NCBI RefSeq assembly: GCF_910592395.1
Contig: NC_088322.1
Coordinates: 808,001 to 872,000, forward strand
Source: Lineus longissimus
Taxonomy: Eukaryota > Nemertea > Pilidiophora > Heteronemertea > Lineidae
Length of the DNA: 64,000 bases
Direction: 5' to 3'
Shown here: piece by piece, positions 17,248 through 24,474 of the stretch
Position numbering within the stretch: the stretch's first letter is position 1
Layout: each line of letters starts with the position of its first letter
The notes under the pieces: generated by a model
Databases searched by the model: none
The model's input: only the letters and a program-made list of their open reading frames with translations
What the model was told of the DNA's origin: nothing
Position numbers and translations under genes: made by a program

Positions 17248-20010
17248 CTATACATTCTTGGCAATACCCTTCAATTTCTTAGAATCGCAATCTTTTGTCC
17301 TGTAAGCGTACATCTTACTTCTCAGGGCAATGAATTCAGTCATCTCTACTCCTCCTAGCTCATCCTTAAAGTAGCCTGGTACCTTCTTCTTACTGGTGTC
17401 ATAGAGTGTATGATCTTTTGGATAATTACTGAAGTCAAAATAGTGTTTCAACTCCTTTAAGTCTTTAGTTAAGTCATCAGTATTAATGTTAAGTACAAAG
17501 GAATCTGTATCTAGATACAGCAGTTCAATATTTTTCTCACCAAAGTACGGTTGAAGAACTTCATAATAGAATTCATACATTAATAATTTAGACAATTCAA
17601 GTACTGAAGCTCCTATGTAGATTGGTTTGTTGAATTTCATTGATGTTTTCCTCATGCTAATAGCAGCATTATGTTCGTCAAATACGCATATCGATGAAAA
17701 CCTGGGATTGGCCATTACATTCCTGGCTCTCTCCCCGTCCGATACAAATTCAATTTCAACCCTGTTCCTTACATTCTCACAAGTCTTTCCGTAGAACGCA
17801 TTATTCATGAGCTTAAAATAGTCTTTCTCAAAATCAGTCTTAGAATCCATACGTCTTTTAGTGTTAAAATCAATGTATGGTGCTAACCACTTTGATTGTT
17901 TAAAGCTTATCACTGAATGAACCCTCTTAAGTACCATTCCGTGCTTGAGGTAAAATTGTAGCATTCTGTAATGCACTATGTAATTAGTTTTATCCTTTTG
18001 TGTTAGTATTAGTTTCTCTACATTTGATCTTTTATCATCGCCCAGTAACTCTCTCTGGTAAGGACTTAATTCATCATCTTCAATAAAGAGAGATTCGGGA
18101 CAGAATGGAAAGTTCCTTGACTTAAATTTAATATTTCCTGGATACTCCAAATCAACCTCTAAAAAGTAGCCTACTTCACTATCACTTGGAATTGCCATAA
18201 TCTGCTCTTTACTGATAACATTCATGTTAAGTGGATCAATATCTATCATTTCAAAACTACCATAGGGTTGAGGTTCCATCATGGACCAGCCGTAGAGATT
18301 ATTTGCGTCTACGTAGAGTAGTTTGTGGTGTTCATCTGCCTTGACATGTCTTGTTCCCATAACACCCGAAATTCCACCTCGTATTGCTTTCTCAAAAGTA
18401 AGTAAGATGTTGGTATCAGTCAGTAGTTCTAGGTTTATTCCTGTGTACTTCAAACCAGCTTGCCAGGTTAGGCCTGGTGCCGAGTAACAGTGACATGGAT
18501 CTATCTGAAAGTAGTTCAAATTGACATCCCTGAATTTCTCAAATAAATCAGCTAAAAGGATCACATCAGTTTTGAGGTAGAGGTCAATGAACTCACCGTG
18601 ATTCCTGATCTTGAAATGATCCCATATTACCTTAGCCTCATCATAGGCAGAATCAGGTGCCATTTCATTTTTCAATTCGTCAAAAAACATAGACTTTTCT
18701 AGGTAAGTAACATTGTAGCTTTCATGTGATGTGTAAAAAGAGTAAGGTACTGAACCCTTCTTCCTCAATAGCTTAAAGTCAGTGGTATTTGGGAACAGCT
18801 GTCTGGTAATTTTAAAATCATCATCCAACATTGATTTGGTTATGTTGTCTAAACTGGACTGCAGGAATCTGTACGAGTCCAAAAACCTGAAACAACCGAA
18901 CTGAAATGAAATGTATTCCTCTGATGTTTTGGCAAGTATTTTCAGTTTCTTGTACTGCGGTAGCTTAGTCATTAATTCTTTAATAAATAAGTGAGAATCG
19001 TAATTACTGAGATTGTGAAAAAACACTGGAACAAACATAGCTTTCTTTTCATTCAAATTACACGAGTTGTGAGCAGCACCTCGATATCTACCACAGTAGT
19101 GATCATGATCCTTGACCTTGTCATATCCCAAAGGTTGATTACAATAGTAACAATGTGTTTCTAATTGATATTTATGCCAGTCTTCATCTGTCATTGTTAG
19201 AGGAAAGTTACAGTTCAATAAATTAGAGAATTGTTCTTCCATCCTGATTAACCAATTACAGAACACATCTACAACATCAGCACCCCTGTGAGACACATAC
19301 TGGCTACTGTAAAGGTGTGTGTAGTCTGAGTGAACATAAACACCAACAGCTGATGCATTTTGTTTAAAAAGTTTTTTAGTGGTAACAGTGGTATCTGTCT
19401 GAGTTGTGTCGGACTTCGTCCTGAGAGCAGAGCTCGAGTTATCATTGACTGTTGTGCTTATCGCTTCGAAATCAGCATAGATCACAAACGGAACTCTATT
19501 TTTGAATGAGTGTTTTTCAAATTTAATTTGTGACCATTTACTCTTAGGTGGAGGCAAAGTAATCTTACAGTAATCGTGTTCTCCACATTTCTTTTTATGC
19601 TTATCTAGTGTTGACTTCCTGTAAAAGTAATTCATGCATCTCCTGCAAAGATACACTCTATGAGCTAGTGTCCTGAAGAAAAGATTGATGTCTTTTATGT
19701 ACATGAAATGGTCCTTGAAATACAGCAGATCGATGACATCATCATCATCATAATTCTTGGACAGGTAGAGAGGTTCTAGTTTTGCCTCACAGGTGCTCTT
19801 AGCCCATTCGTTCTCTAACTTGAACACATTAATCTTGAGATTATTATCACTCTCTATCTTAGGAATATCCTTTTGAATACATACAGGAAATGAGTCTATT
19901 ACGACATCAGTATTTTGTAGCATATCGGTAGTAATATTTAATGTACTCTCGAGCTCTGCTCTCAGGACAAAGTCCGTCTCTGGATTTTCTTTCAGATATT
20001 TAGCGGCCAA
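17248..20010 (-). CDS. Polinton protein-primed DNA polymerase B
   Basis: A 920-codon frame. The 3'-5' exonuclease motif is IYADFEAI (about 175-182), followed by the DHDHYCGRYRGAAHNSCN signature typical of Polinton polymerases (about 300-318) and the FHNLSNYDSHLFI exonuclease II motif. Polymerase motifs are VDANNLYGWSM (about 565-575), NNAFYGKTCEN (about 737-747) and YLDTDSF (about 829-835). The enzyme would copy the element using a protein primer. The frame has no ATG at its 5' end: a TAAATG-type start at 20027-20029 is one base out of frame, and the C-terminus continues in another frame after 17247. Two double-hairpin repeats (19410, 19949) are translated within it. All catalytic motifs are intact. 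Confidence 0.95.
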   Translation of the reverse strand: MAAKYLKENPETDFVLRAELESTLNITTDMLQNTDVVIDSFPVCIQKDIPKIESDNNLKINVFKLENEWAKSTCEAKLEPLYLSKNYDDDDVIDLLYFKDHFMYIKDINLFFRTLAHRVYLCRRCMNYFYRKSTLDKHKKKCGEHDYCKITLPPPKSKWSQIKFEKHSFKNRVPFVIYADFEAISTTVNDNSSSALRTKSDTTQTDTTVTTKKLFKQNASAVGVYVHSDYTHLYSSQYVSHRGADVVDVFCNWLIRMEEQFSNLLNCNFPLTMTDEDWHKYQLETHCYYCNQPLGYDKVKDHDHYCGRYRGAAHNSCNLNEKKAMFVPVFFHNLSNYDSHLFIKELMTKLPQYKKLKILAKTSEEYISFQFGCFRFLDSYRFLQSSLDNITKSMLDDDFKITRQLFPNTTDFKLLRKKGSVPYSFYTSHESYNVTYLEKSMFFDELKNEMAPDSAYDEAKVIWDHFKIRNHGEFIDLYLKTDVILLADLFEKFRDVNLNYFQIDPCHCYSAPGLTWQAGLKYTGINLELLTDTNILLTFEKAIRGGISGVMGTRHVKADEHHKLLYVDANNLYGWSMMEPQPYGSFEMIDIDPLNMNVISKEQIMAIPSDSEVGYFLEVDLEYPGNIKFKSRNFPFCPESLFIEDDELSPYQRELLGDDKRSNVEKLILTQKDKTNYIVHYRMLQFYLKHGMVLKRVHSVISFKQSKWLAPYIDFNTKRRMDSKTDFEKDYFKLMNNAFYGKTCENVRNRVEIEFVSDGERARNVMANPRFSSICVFDEHNAAISMRKTSMKFNKPIYIGASVLELSKLLMYEFYYEVLQPYFGEKNIELLYLDTDSFVLNINTDDLTKDLKELKHYFDFSNYPKDHTLYDTSKKKVPGYFKDELGGVEMTEFIALRSKMYAYRTKDCDSKKLKGIAKNV
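19410..19438 (-). repeat. Double-hairpin repeat inside polB
   Basis: GGAC-TTC-GTCC, TGA, GAGC-AGA-GCTC. Read in the polB frame it gives SSALRTKS near the exonuclease region. Confidence 0.9.
19949..19977 (+). repeat. Double-hairpin repeat at the polB 5' end
   Basis: GAGC-TCT-GCTC, TCA, GGAC-AAA-GTCC, opposite in orientation to the copy at 19410. It encodes TDFVLRAELES in polB and lies 64-92 bases after the stop of the upstream minus-strand gene. Confidence 0.9.
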
Positions 20011-20040
20011 TAAAGACCAGAGAAAACATTTATTGTCATT

Positions 20041-20502
20041 TCATTCCACATTTATTACTGCTTTTGTTTTAAATGGTAATTTAGTGTAATGACCACCTTT
20101 ACACCTCTTGTAAGAACAGATGGTCATGTTACAAGACTCTATTTTGTTCAGTGTAAGTCCAGACCCTTGAAAGTACCTTTCCTCAATCTGTGTCTTAATG
20201 TAGTTTAACTGGTTGGTTATAGCATAAATTGCCTGGTTCCTTGAAATTATGCTTTCCATTGGAGACTGAATGGGGTGTGTAACACTTTCACCTTGACGAT
20301 CAATGCTCTGCTCTTCTACCAAAGGTCGATCAAACTGAGCAAATACTGATATGCTAATTTTGTGATGGTAATCATTGAGTTGAAATAATACCTCCTCTAA
20401 TTTATCTCTGTATTCATACACTTGTTTAGCTTCTCTGTCAATCTTCAAACTAATGGTGACTACAGGCTTTCCAAATTGTTTTACTATTTCTATTCCACTC
20501 AC
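20041..20502 (-). CDS. Polinton protein of unknown function upstream of polB
   Basis: About 153 codons ending 12 bases before the probable polB start. It has alternating charged and hydrophobic residues and two cysteine pairs near the end (CNMTICSYKRC). No ATG opens the frame; the best start context is AAAGTGAG at 20502, which could be the usual AAATGAG motif changed or a non-standard start. The first internal Met is near residue 82. I do not recognise the family. Confidence 0.55.
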   Translation of the reverse strand: MSGIEIVKQFGKPVVTISLKIDREAKQVYEYRDKLEEVLFQLNDYHHKISISVFAQFDRPLVEEQSIDRQGESVTHPIQSPMESIISRNQAIYAITNQLNYIKTQIEERYFQGSGLTLNKIESCNMTICSYKRCKGGHYTKLPFKTKAVINVE

Positions 20503-20516
20503 TTTCTTTATGCCAT

Positions 20517-20702
20517 CTAGCTCATTTTCCTAAAATGCAAGTTTCTTATCCATAGTTTTAGGGATCGGGGTTGAGCAATAGGGACATAATCCGGATTTAA
20601 TTTACTTAAGTGACCTTTGGTTCTCCTGTGAATGGCCATATTATTGTAGGATATGTACTTGTCACATGTAGTGCAAAGTATTTTCTGATTCTTATCAGTC
20701 AT
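20517..20702 (-). CDS. Small C2H2-type zinc-finger protein
   Basis: 61 residues from the ATG at 20702, placed after AATAAATAGA, the same leader as the capsid gene. CTTCDKYISYNNMAIHRRTK-GH supplies two cysteines and two histidines in a C2H2 spacing. It may bind DNA or RNA. The extra upstream codons lack an ATG. Confidence 0.6.
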   Translation of the reverse strand: MTDKNQKILCTTCDKYISYNNMAIHRRTKGHLSKLNPDYVPIAQPRSLKLWIRNLHFRKMS

Positions 20703-20758
20703 TCTATTTATTAGATTAAAATTTATTAAATTCAATAAATCTCTTGAATTAAATAGAA

Positions 20759-21790
20759 ATGGACTTCATAATCAATGAACAAGAATGTAATGAAGCCAAA
20801 TTTGAGTACTACTTAACAGACCAATTAGACATAAAATCCATTACTTTGAAATCGATAACCTTTTACAATTCATGGTGGTCAAGCGATAACCTGCCAGCGA
20901 GTGCCCAAGTATTCATGTTTCTTTACGAAGAGTTTAAACTTAATAAAAAACTGAATGCAACCATAATAGAACAGTGCCTTGAAGTCATTAACCATACACC
21001 CGATGCGACGCCAGATGAATTTTGTAAGAATTTTTTAGTTAACCCCTCTATTAGAACAATAATAAAAAACAGACAATCTACATTGCCATACTCTCGACAT
21101 TTTAGTTTAAGTGAGTTTTGTGAGGAATGGCAAACATACATAAAAGAAAATGGAATAAACTATGTGAAAATTTACTGTGATAACAATAATTACATAACCC
21201 TTGAACTTACAGAGGACAAATACTTTTACTTTAATAACAGATTTTATGCTATTGTAAATGATACACCAGCTGGCAAAACATTCTCCACACATATTGCCTT
21301 TGTGGTAAATGAATGGTTCGGCTTTAAACAAACTGAATTCACCAAGAAAGGAAAATACTACTCCATAAGACCACTCAACTTTTACAGAAAATATCTATTC
21401 CTGCAAGCTAATTTGGTTGACAAAGCTAAGACCCTCTACAACAATAAACCATCTAACATTTTCTGCATCATACCTGTAGAAGATGGTGACCAAATAAAAA
21501 TGCAGCGATACGAATCGAATTGTAAGAAAACGATAAATAAGTGTACTAATCACATAAAATTCGAAATCACTCATGAGAATGGTAAGCTAGTTAATTTCAG
21601 AGGAACAGAGGTTTCTTTAGAGTTAAGAATCGAGCTTTGCTCTCAGGACGAAGTCCGAATAGAGTTAAACTCTTGTGGTGAAGACAAGCACCTCGGACTC
21701 GAGCTCTGCTCTCAGGACGAAGTCCGACTAGGACAAGGTCCCGAGAACAAAGTTCGACCACCTGATGAGATCATTCCATTAAAGGAATAG
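20759..21790 (+). CDS. Polinton structural-type protein with penton-like C-terminal strand and repeat tail
   Basis: 343 residues, start after GAATTAAATAGAA. The segment FEITHENGKLVNFRGTEVSL (about 270-289) closely resembles the C-terminal strands of the element's own minor capsid protein (RLTDEKGDIIDLNG), suggesting a related jelly-roll or fibre-like virion protein. The last 55 residues are largely made of three double-hairpin repeats (LCSQDEV twice and GQGPENKV). The 3' end overlaps the convergent 21771 gene by 20 bp. Function is inferred from this one similarity and from gene company. Confidence 0.6.
   Translation: MDFIINEQECNEAKFEYYLTDQLDIKSITLKSITFYNSWWSSDNLPASAQVFMFLYEEFKLNKKLNATIIEQCLEVINHTPDATPDEFCKNFLVNPSIRTIIKNRQSTLPYSRHFSLSEFCEEWQTYIKENGINYVKIYCDNNNYITLELTEDKYFYFNNRFYAIVNDTPAGKTFSTHIAFVVNEWFGFKQTEFTKKGKYYSIRPLNFYRKYLFLQANLVDKAKTLYNNKPSNIFCIIPVEDGDQIKMQRYESNCKKTINKCTNHIKFEITHENGKLVNFRGTEVSLELRIELCSQDEVRIELNSCGEDKHLGLELCSQDEVRLGQGPENKVRPPDEIIPLKE
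21630..21757. repeat. Three double-hairpin repeats at a convergent gene end
   Basis: Plus copies at 21630-21658 (loop TTT, then GAA) and 21697-21727 (loop TCT, then GAA), and a minus-type GAAC/GTTC variant at 21731-21757. All are translated in the 20759 gene and lie just beyond the end of the 21771 gene. Confidence 0.9.
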
Positions 21791-22277
21791 TACATTTCTT
21801 CTCTTTAACTACAGGTTTAACAAGAGGGCTAATTGACCCCTTCATGACTGCTTCATTCGGACTTTGTCCTGAGAGCAGAGCTCGATTCAAGCCTGATCGC
21901 TGCTCTTTACTTACTTTTTTAGGAAGTTTCTTAAACATGATAAATGCTGCTAAAATAACGGCACCTAAACCTAGTACATAGACATAAGTATTACTACTAG
22001 ATTCACGCAGTGATACATCAGTATTTTGAGATTGTGGTTCTTCTTCCTCTACTTCTTCTTCCTCCTTTTCCACAACTCTGTTGTTTGGTGAGGAGTCCTG
22101 TACTTTAAATGTCGTCTTATCCTTTTTTATCCTCTTAAATTCCTTAGATCTTCTACCCAGTTCTCTAGACCATGCTAATTGTTTCTCTGATCGAGGTTTC
22201 TTAGACACTGAAACTTTAGTCGGACTTTGTCCTGAGAGCATAGCTCGAGTAGTATCAGTTACAGTTTCAAGTTCCAT
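21771..22277 (-). CDS. Polinton single-pass membrane protein
   Basis: 168 residues; start in AGATAAATGG. A basic region with KPRSEKQLAWSRELGRRSKE (about 27-46) is followed by a glutamate-rich stretch, a transmembrane helix (YVYVLGLGAVILAAFIMF, about 99-116) and a basic tail. Two double-hairpin repeats are translated as RAMLSGQSPT near the start and RALLSGQSPN near the end. The SEKQ-type basic motif is one I associate with Polinton virion proteins, but no function is established. Confidence 0.6.
   Translation of the reverse strand: MELETVTDTTRAMLSGQSPTKVSVSKKPRSEKQLAWSRELGRRSKEFKRIKKDKTTFKVQDSSPNNRVVEKEEEEVEEEEPQSQNTDVSLRESSSNTYVYVLGLGAVILAAFIMFKKLPKKVSKEQRSGLNRALLSGQSPNEAVMKGSISPLVKPVVKEKKCTIPLME
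21857..21885 (-). repeat. Double-hairpin repeat
   Basis: GGAC-TTT-GTCC, TGA, GAGC-AGA-GCTC; inside the 3' part of the 21771 gene. Confidence 0.9.
22221..22249 (-). repeat. Double-hairpin repeat
   Basis: GGAC-TTT-GTCC, TGA, GAGC-ATA-GCTC; inside the 5' part of the 21771 gene and 77-105 bases beyond the upstream gene's stop. Confidence 0.9.
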
Positions 22278-22298
22278 TTATCTTGCTCAAATTAATTG

Positions 22299-22324
22299 GA
22301 ACTATGTTCTCATAACCAGGTTAA
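22299..22324 (+). repeat. Double-hairpin repeat, fully substituted variant
   Basis: GAAC-TAT-GTTC, spacer TCA, then TAACC-A-GGTTA. Both stems differ from the consensus on both strands yet pair perfectly, and the spacer is kept. It begins 2 bases beyond the stop of the 22326 gene. Confidence 0.75.
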
Positions 22325-22889
22325 TTTAGTCTTCTTTATCATCACTACCTGTGATATCTAGACTTTCATCTATTGATTTGTCACATTCAGAGACAGTCAT
22401 ATTTGGTGTATTCATATTTGATGCAGTCATACTCGATGTATTCATAGATGATTCCTCATGACAATGACCTAAAGTAATAAGTGTTGTTGAGGCAAGTGCA
22501 GTTAGTGCACCCATTCTCAAACTCAACCATCCAAGCCATTTATCCAACTCGTTAGTTATCAAATAATCATTTCTAAGATCATGGTAAAGATCATCCTCAT
22601 CATCTATTGGTAATAACCACCTTGATAATTTAGTGTAAGCTTTAAGTACTGTCTTACCCAAAGAATCATTAAGTCTAGCAGCCATCTTTGTTTCATACAT
22701 TCTATGGTGTTTTAAGATTTCTTTTTCAGTCATATTGTCTAAGTCATTAAAAGTTATTTGTTTATTAAGGAAATCCTTGCTTTTACCAGTTGCAACTAGA
22801 ATCTCTTAGTCTTGTTTGGCTTTAAGGCCACTATCAGTCAAATAGTTCAAATTTTGCTGATTGCTACTTGAACCTTGTTGATTGCTAGT

Positions 22890-22919
22890 CGGACTTTGTC
22901 CTGAGAGCGTAGCTCGAGT
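22890..22919 (-). repeat. Double-hairpin repeat
   Basis: GGAC-TTT-GTCC, TGA, GAGC-GTA-GCTC; translated as RATLSGQSPT in the 22326-23177 gene. Confidence 0.9.
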
Positions 22920-23083
22920 TGATCCTAGTTGGCAACTAGAATTGACTATTCCTTGACTAGGAGTAACAAAATTTGAACTATTCAACTGCTTGTTTGAAAC
23001 TTGTTGATTTGTAGAGCAGTTCTGTTGAAAGTTAGTTCTGTTTTGTTGGTAACTACCAGTGTTCTGTTGGTTAGAAGCCCCAA

Positions 23084-23105
23084 CTCGAGCTAAGCTCTCA
23101 GGACT
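23084..23105 (+). repeat. Double-hairpin repeat, partial
   Basis: GAGC-TAA-GCTC, TCA, GGAC, then the second stem is lost. It is translated as SPESLAR in the 22326-23177 gene, the reverse reading compared with the copy at 22890. Confidence 0.8.
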
Positions 23106-23228
23106 CATAACACCAATCTGTTTCATCTGTTGTTCAATCACTGCAGATGTCTGACTATTCATTTGCTGATTATTCATTTAAAATTATGGAAAAATGACTG
23201 TTAAGTGCAAAATGCTGTTTTCACAACT

Positions 23229-24347
23229 TTATTGCATCTTAACACTAGCTCGAGCTATGCTCTCAGGACGAAGTCCGGCTCGAGCTATGCTCTCAGGACG
23301 AAGTCCGGCTCGAGCTATGCTCTCAGGACGAAGTCCGGCTGGTGTAAACTTAATACTACTGATGCAGTTATTGTCTCTACCTGCACTGGCACTCAGTAAA
23401 ACGTCAAACTGCTTGTCAATATACTGGTCATATTCCTTCTCAACCTTGTAATTCTGGAAGAAAATACTTTGAGTGAAATCATACCATAATCTCTCCAAAT
23501 CATTAACTCGCTCCTTGTTGGTTAAAAAAGGTGTAAATATTACATAATCAATTTTCAGCGTTTTAAAGGCTTGGTGTAAAAATACCTTGTAGTTAATGGT
23601 GACCTTGACACCACAGTAATGCAGAAATCTAAGGAAAGCATAGTACACTAGTCTAAGGTCAGTGATATTCTCATCGGTTAATTGCGGTTTACCAATTGCC
23701 CTGTTAATAAATTCAATGGCAAGAAACCAATCATATTCCCCACAGTGAAATTTAAAATGCATGGCTTCACCATGTAACCCTTGGTTACATAACTTAGAGG
23801 GGAGAGTGTTAATACCCATTTTTAGGGCTGACTGAAGAGTACTTTCATATCTCTGCTTACTAAGACATTTTCTGTGACTTGAAAAGTAGCACTGTAAATA
23901 CCCTTCCACAAAGTCCTTTAAATACTTAACTGCCGATTCGGACAGCCGCCTCCATCCAAGTTTCCTTAGAATACTGTCAAAGTAACGTGTCTTGTTGTCA
24001 ATATTGATCTCAAGAGTTTTAAAATCATCGTCGTAAGTAGTCGAATTGCAATTGGTGCAGAATTGATACTTCACAGTTTTAGCTGCGTACCTTGCTGAAT
24101 TCAAGTTTTTTTGATACTCAAAAAGGGTCCACCTTTTACAATTACGGCAGAATTGGGCATTAGTGTTGGTACTGACGTCATATTCTTTCATTCTTGGCAG
24201 GACTACTTTGTGTGTCTCAGTCAGACTTCGTCCTGAGAGCAGAGCTCGAGTAGGCTTATCAAATTTCCCACTGTCATAATTCTTGCTGTCATTTTCTTCA
24301 CTAAAATTTCTAGTCGGACGCAGTCCTGAGAGCATAGCTCGATCCAT
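23229..24347 (-). CDS. Polinton protein with two CxxC pairs
   Basis: 372 residues. CRNC (about 67-70) and CTNC (about 97-100) could form one zinc-binding site; a large mostly helical domain follows (for example GEAMHFKFHCGEYDWFLAIE, about 197-216), for which I recognise no family. The ATG at 24347 is not in the usual TAAATG context and lies at the edge of a double-hairpin repeat that encodes RAMLSG, so the true start is uncertain; the frame is open upstream to about 24396 without an ATG. The C-terminus is three copies of the unit AGLRPESIAR from the tandem hairpin repeats at 23249-23340. Confidence 0.6.
   Translation of the reverse strand: MDRAMLSGLRPTRNFSEENDSKNYDSGKFDKPTRALLSGRSLTETHKVVLPRMKEYDVSTNTNAQFCRNCKRWTLFEYQKNLNSARYAAKTVKYQFCTNCNSTTYDDDFKTLEINIDNKTRYFDSILRKLGWRRLSESAVKYLKDFVEGYLQCYFSSHRKCLSKQRYESTLQSALKMGINTLPSKLCNQGLHGEAMHFKFHCGEYDWFLAIEFINRAIGKPQLTDENITDLRLVYYAFLRFLHYCGVKVTINYKVFLHQAFKTLKIDYVIFTPFLTNKERVNDLERLWYDFTQSIFFQNYKVEKEYDQYIDKQFDVLLSASAGRDNNCISSIKFTPAGLRPESIARAGLRPESIARAGLRPESIARASVKMQ
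23249..23340 (+). repeat. Three tandem double-hairpin repeats (period 30)
   Basis: Three perfect head-to-tail units, each with GAGC-TAT-GCTC, TCA and GGAC-GAA-GTCC, at the 3' end of the 23229 gene. The exact identity points to recent local duplication. Confidence 0.95.
24222..24250 (-). repeat. Double-hairpin repeat
   Basis: AGAC-TTC-GTCC (one mismatch in the stem), TGA, GAGC-AGA-GCTC; translated as RALLSGRSLT in the 23229 gene. Confidence 0.85.
24315..24342 (-). repeat. Double-hairpin repeat
   Basis: GGAC-GCA-GTCC, TGA, GAGC-ATA-GCTC; at the start of the 23229 gene and 133-160 bases past the end of the 24475 gene. Confidence 0.9.
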
Positions 24348-24474
24348 AACCCTAGAACGAATGTATCCTTTAAGATTCTCATTGTTCCACTCACTAGAAT
24401 ACTAATCTTTAAATGAGATGTATTTATTCATATTTACATGATAATTATTTTTTAAACATTGTTTTGATAGAAGT

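Larger units (their letters stand above)
22326..23177 (-). pseudogene. Conserved Polinton protein split by one in-frame stop
   Basis: Two pieces lie in the same frame, separated by a single TAA at 22806-22808. The N-terminal piece (22809-23177; start in TTTTAAATGA) is Q/N-rich and holds two double-hairpin repeats. The C-terminal piece is open directly after the TAA; the first ATG in it is at 22733, but the conserved sequence begins before it (ATGKSKDFLNKQ). It continues with MTEKEILKHHRMYETKMAAR, a hydrophobic segment (GALTALASTTLITLG) and an acidic tail. I associate the ATGKS.FLN and YE...AA pattern with a conserved Polinton protein of unknown role. Confidence 0.65.

Noticed and set aside
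11227-24342. Double-hairpin repeats as a CRISPR array
   Set aside because: Copies are dispersed in both orientations with irregular spacing, and the only tandem set has no spacers.
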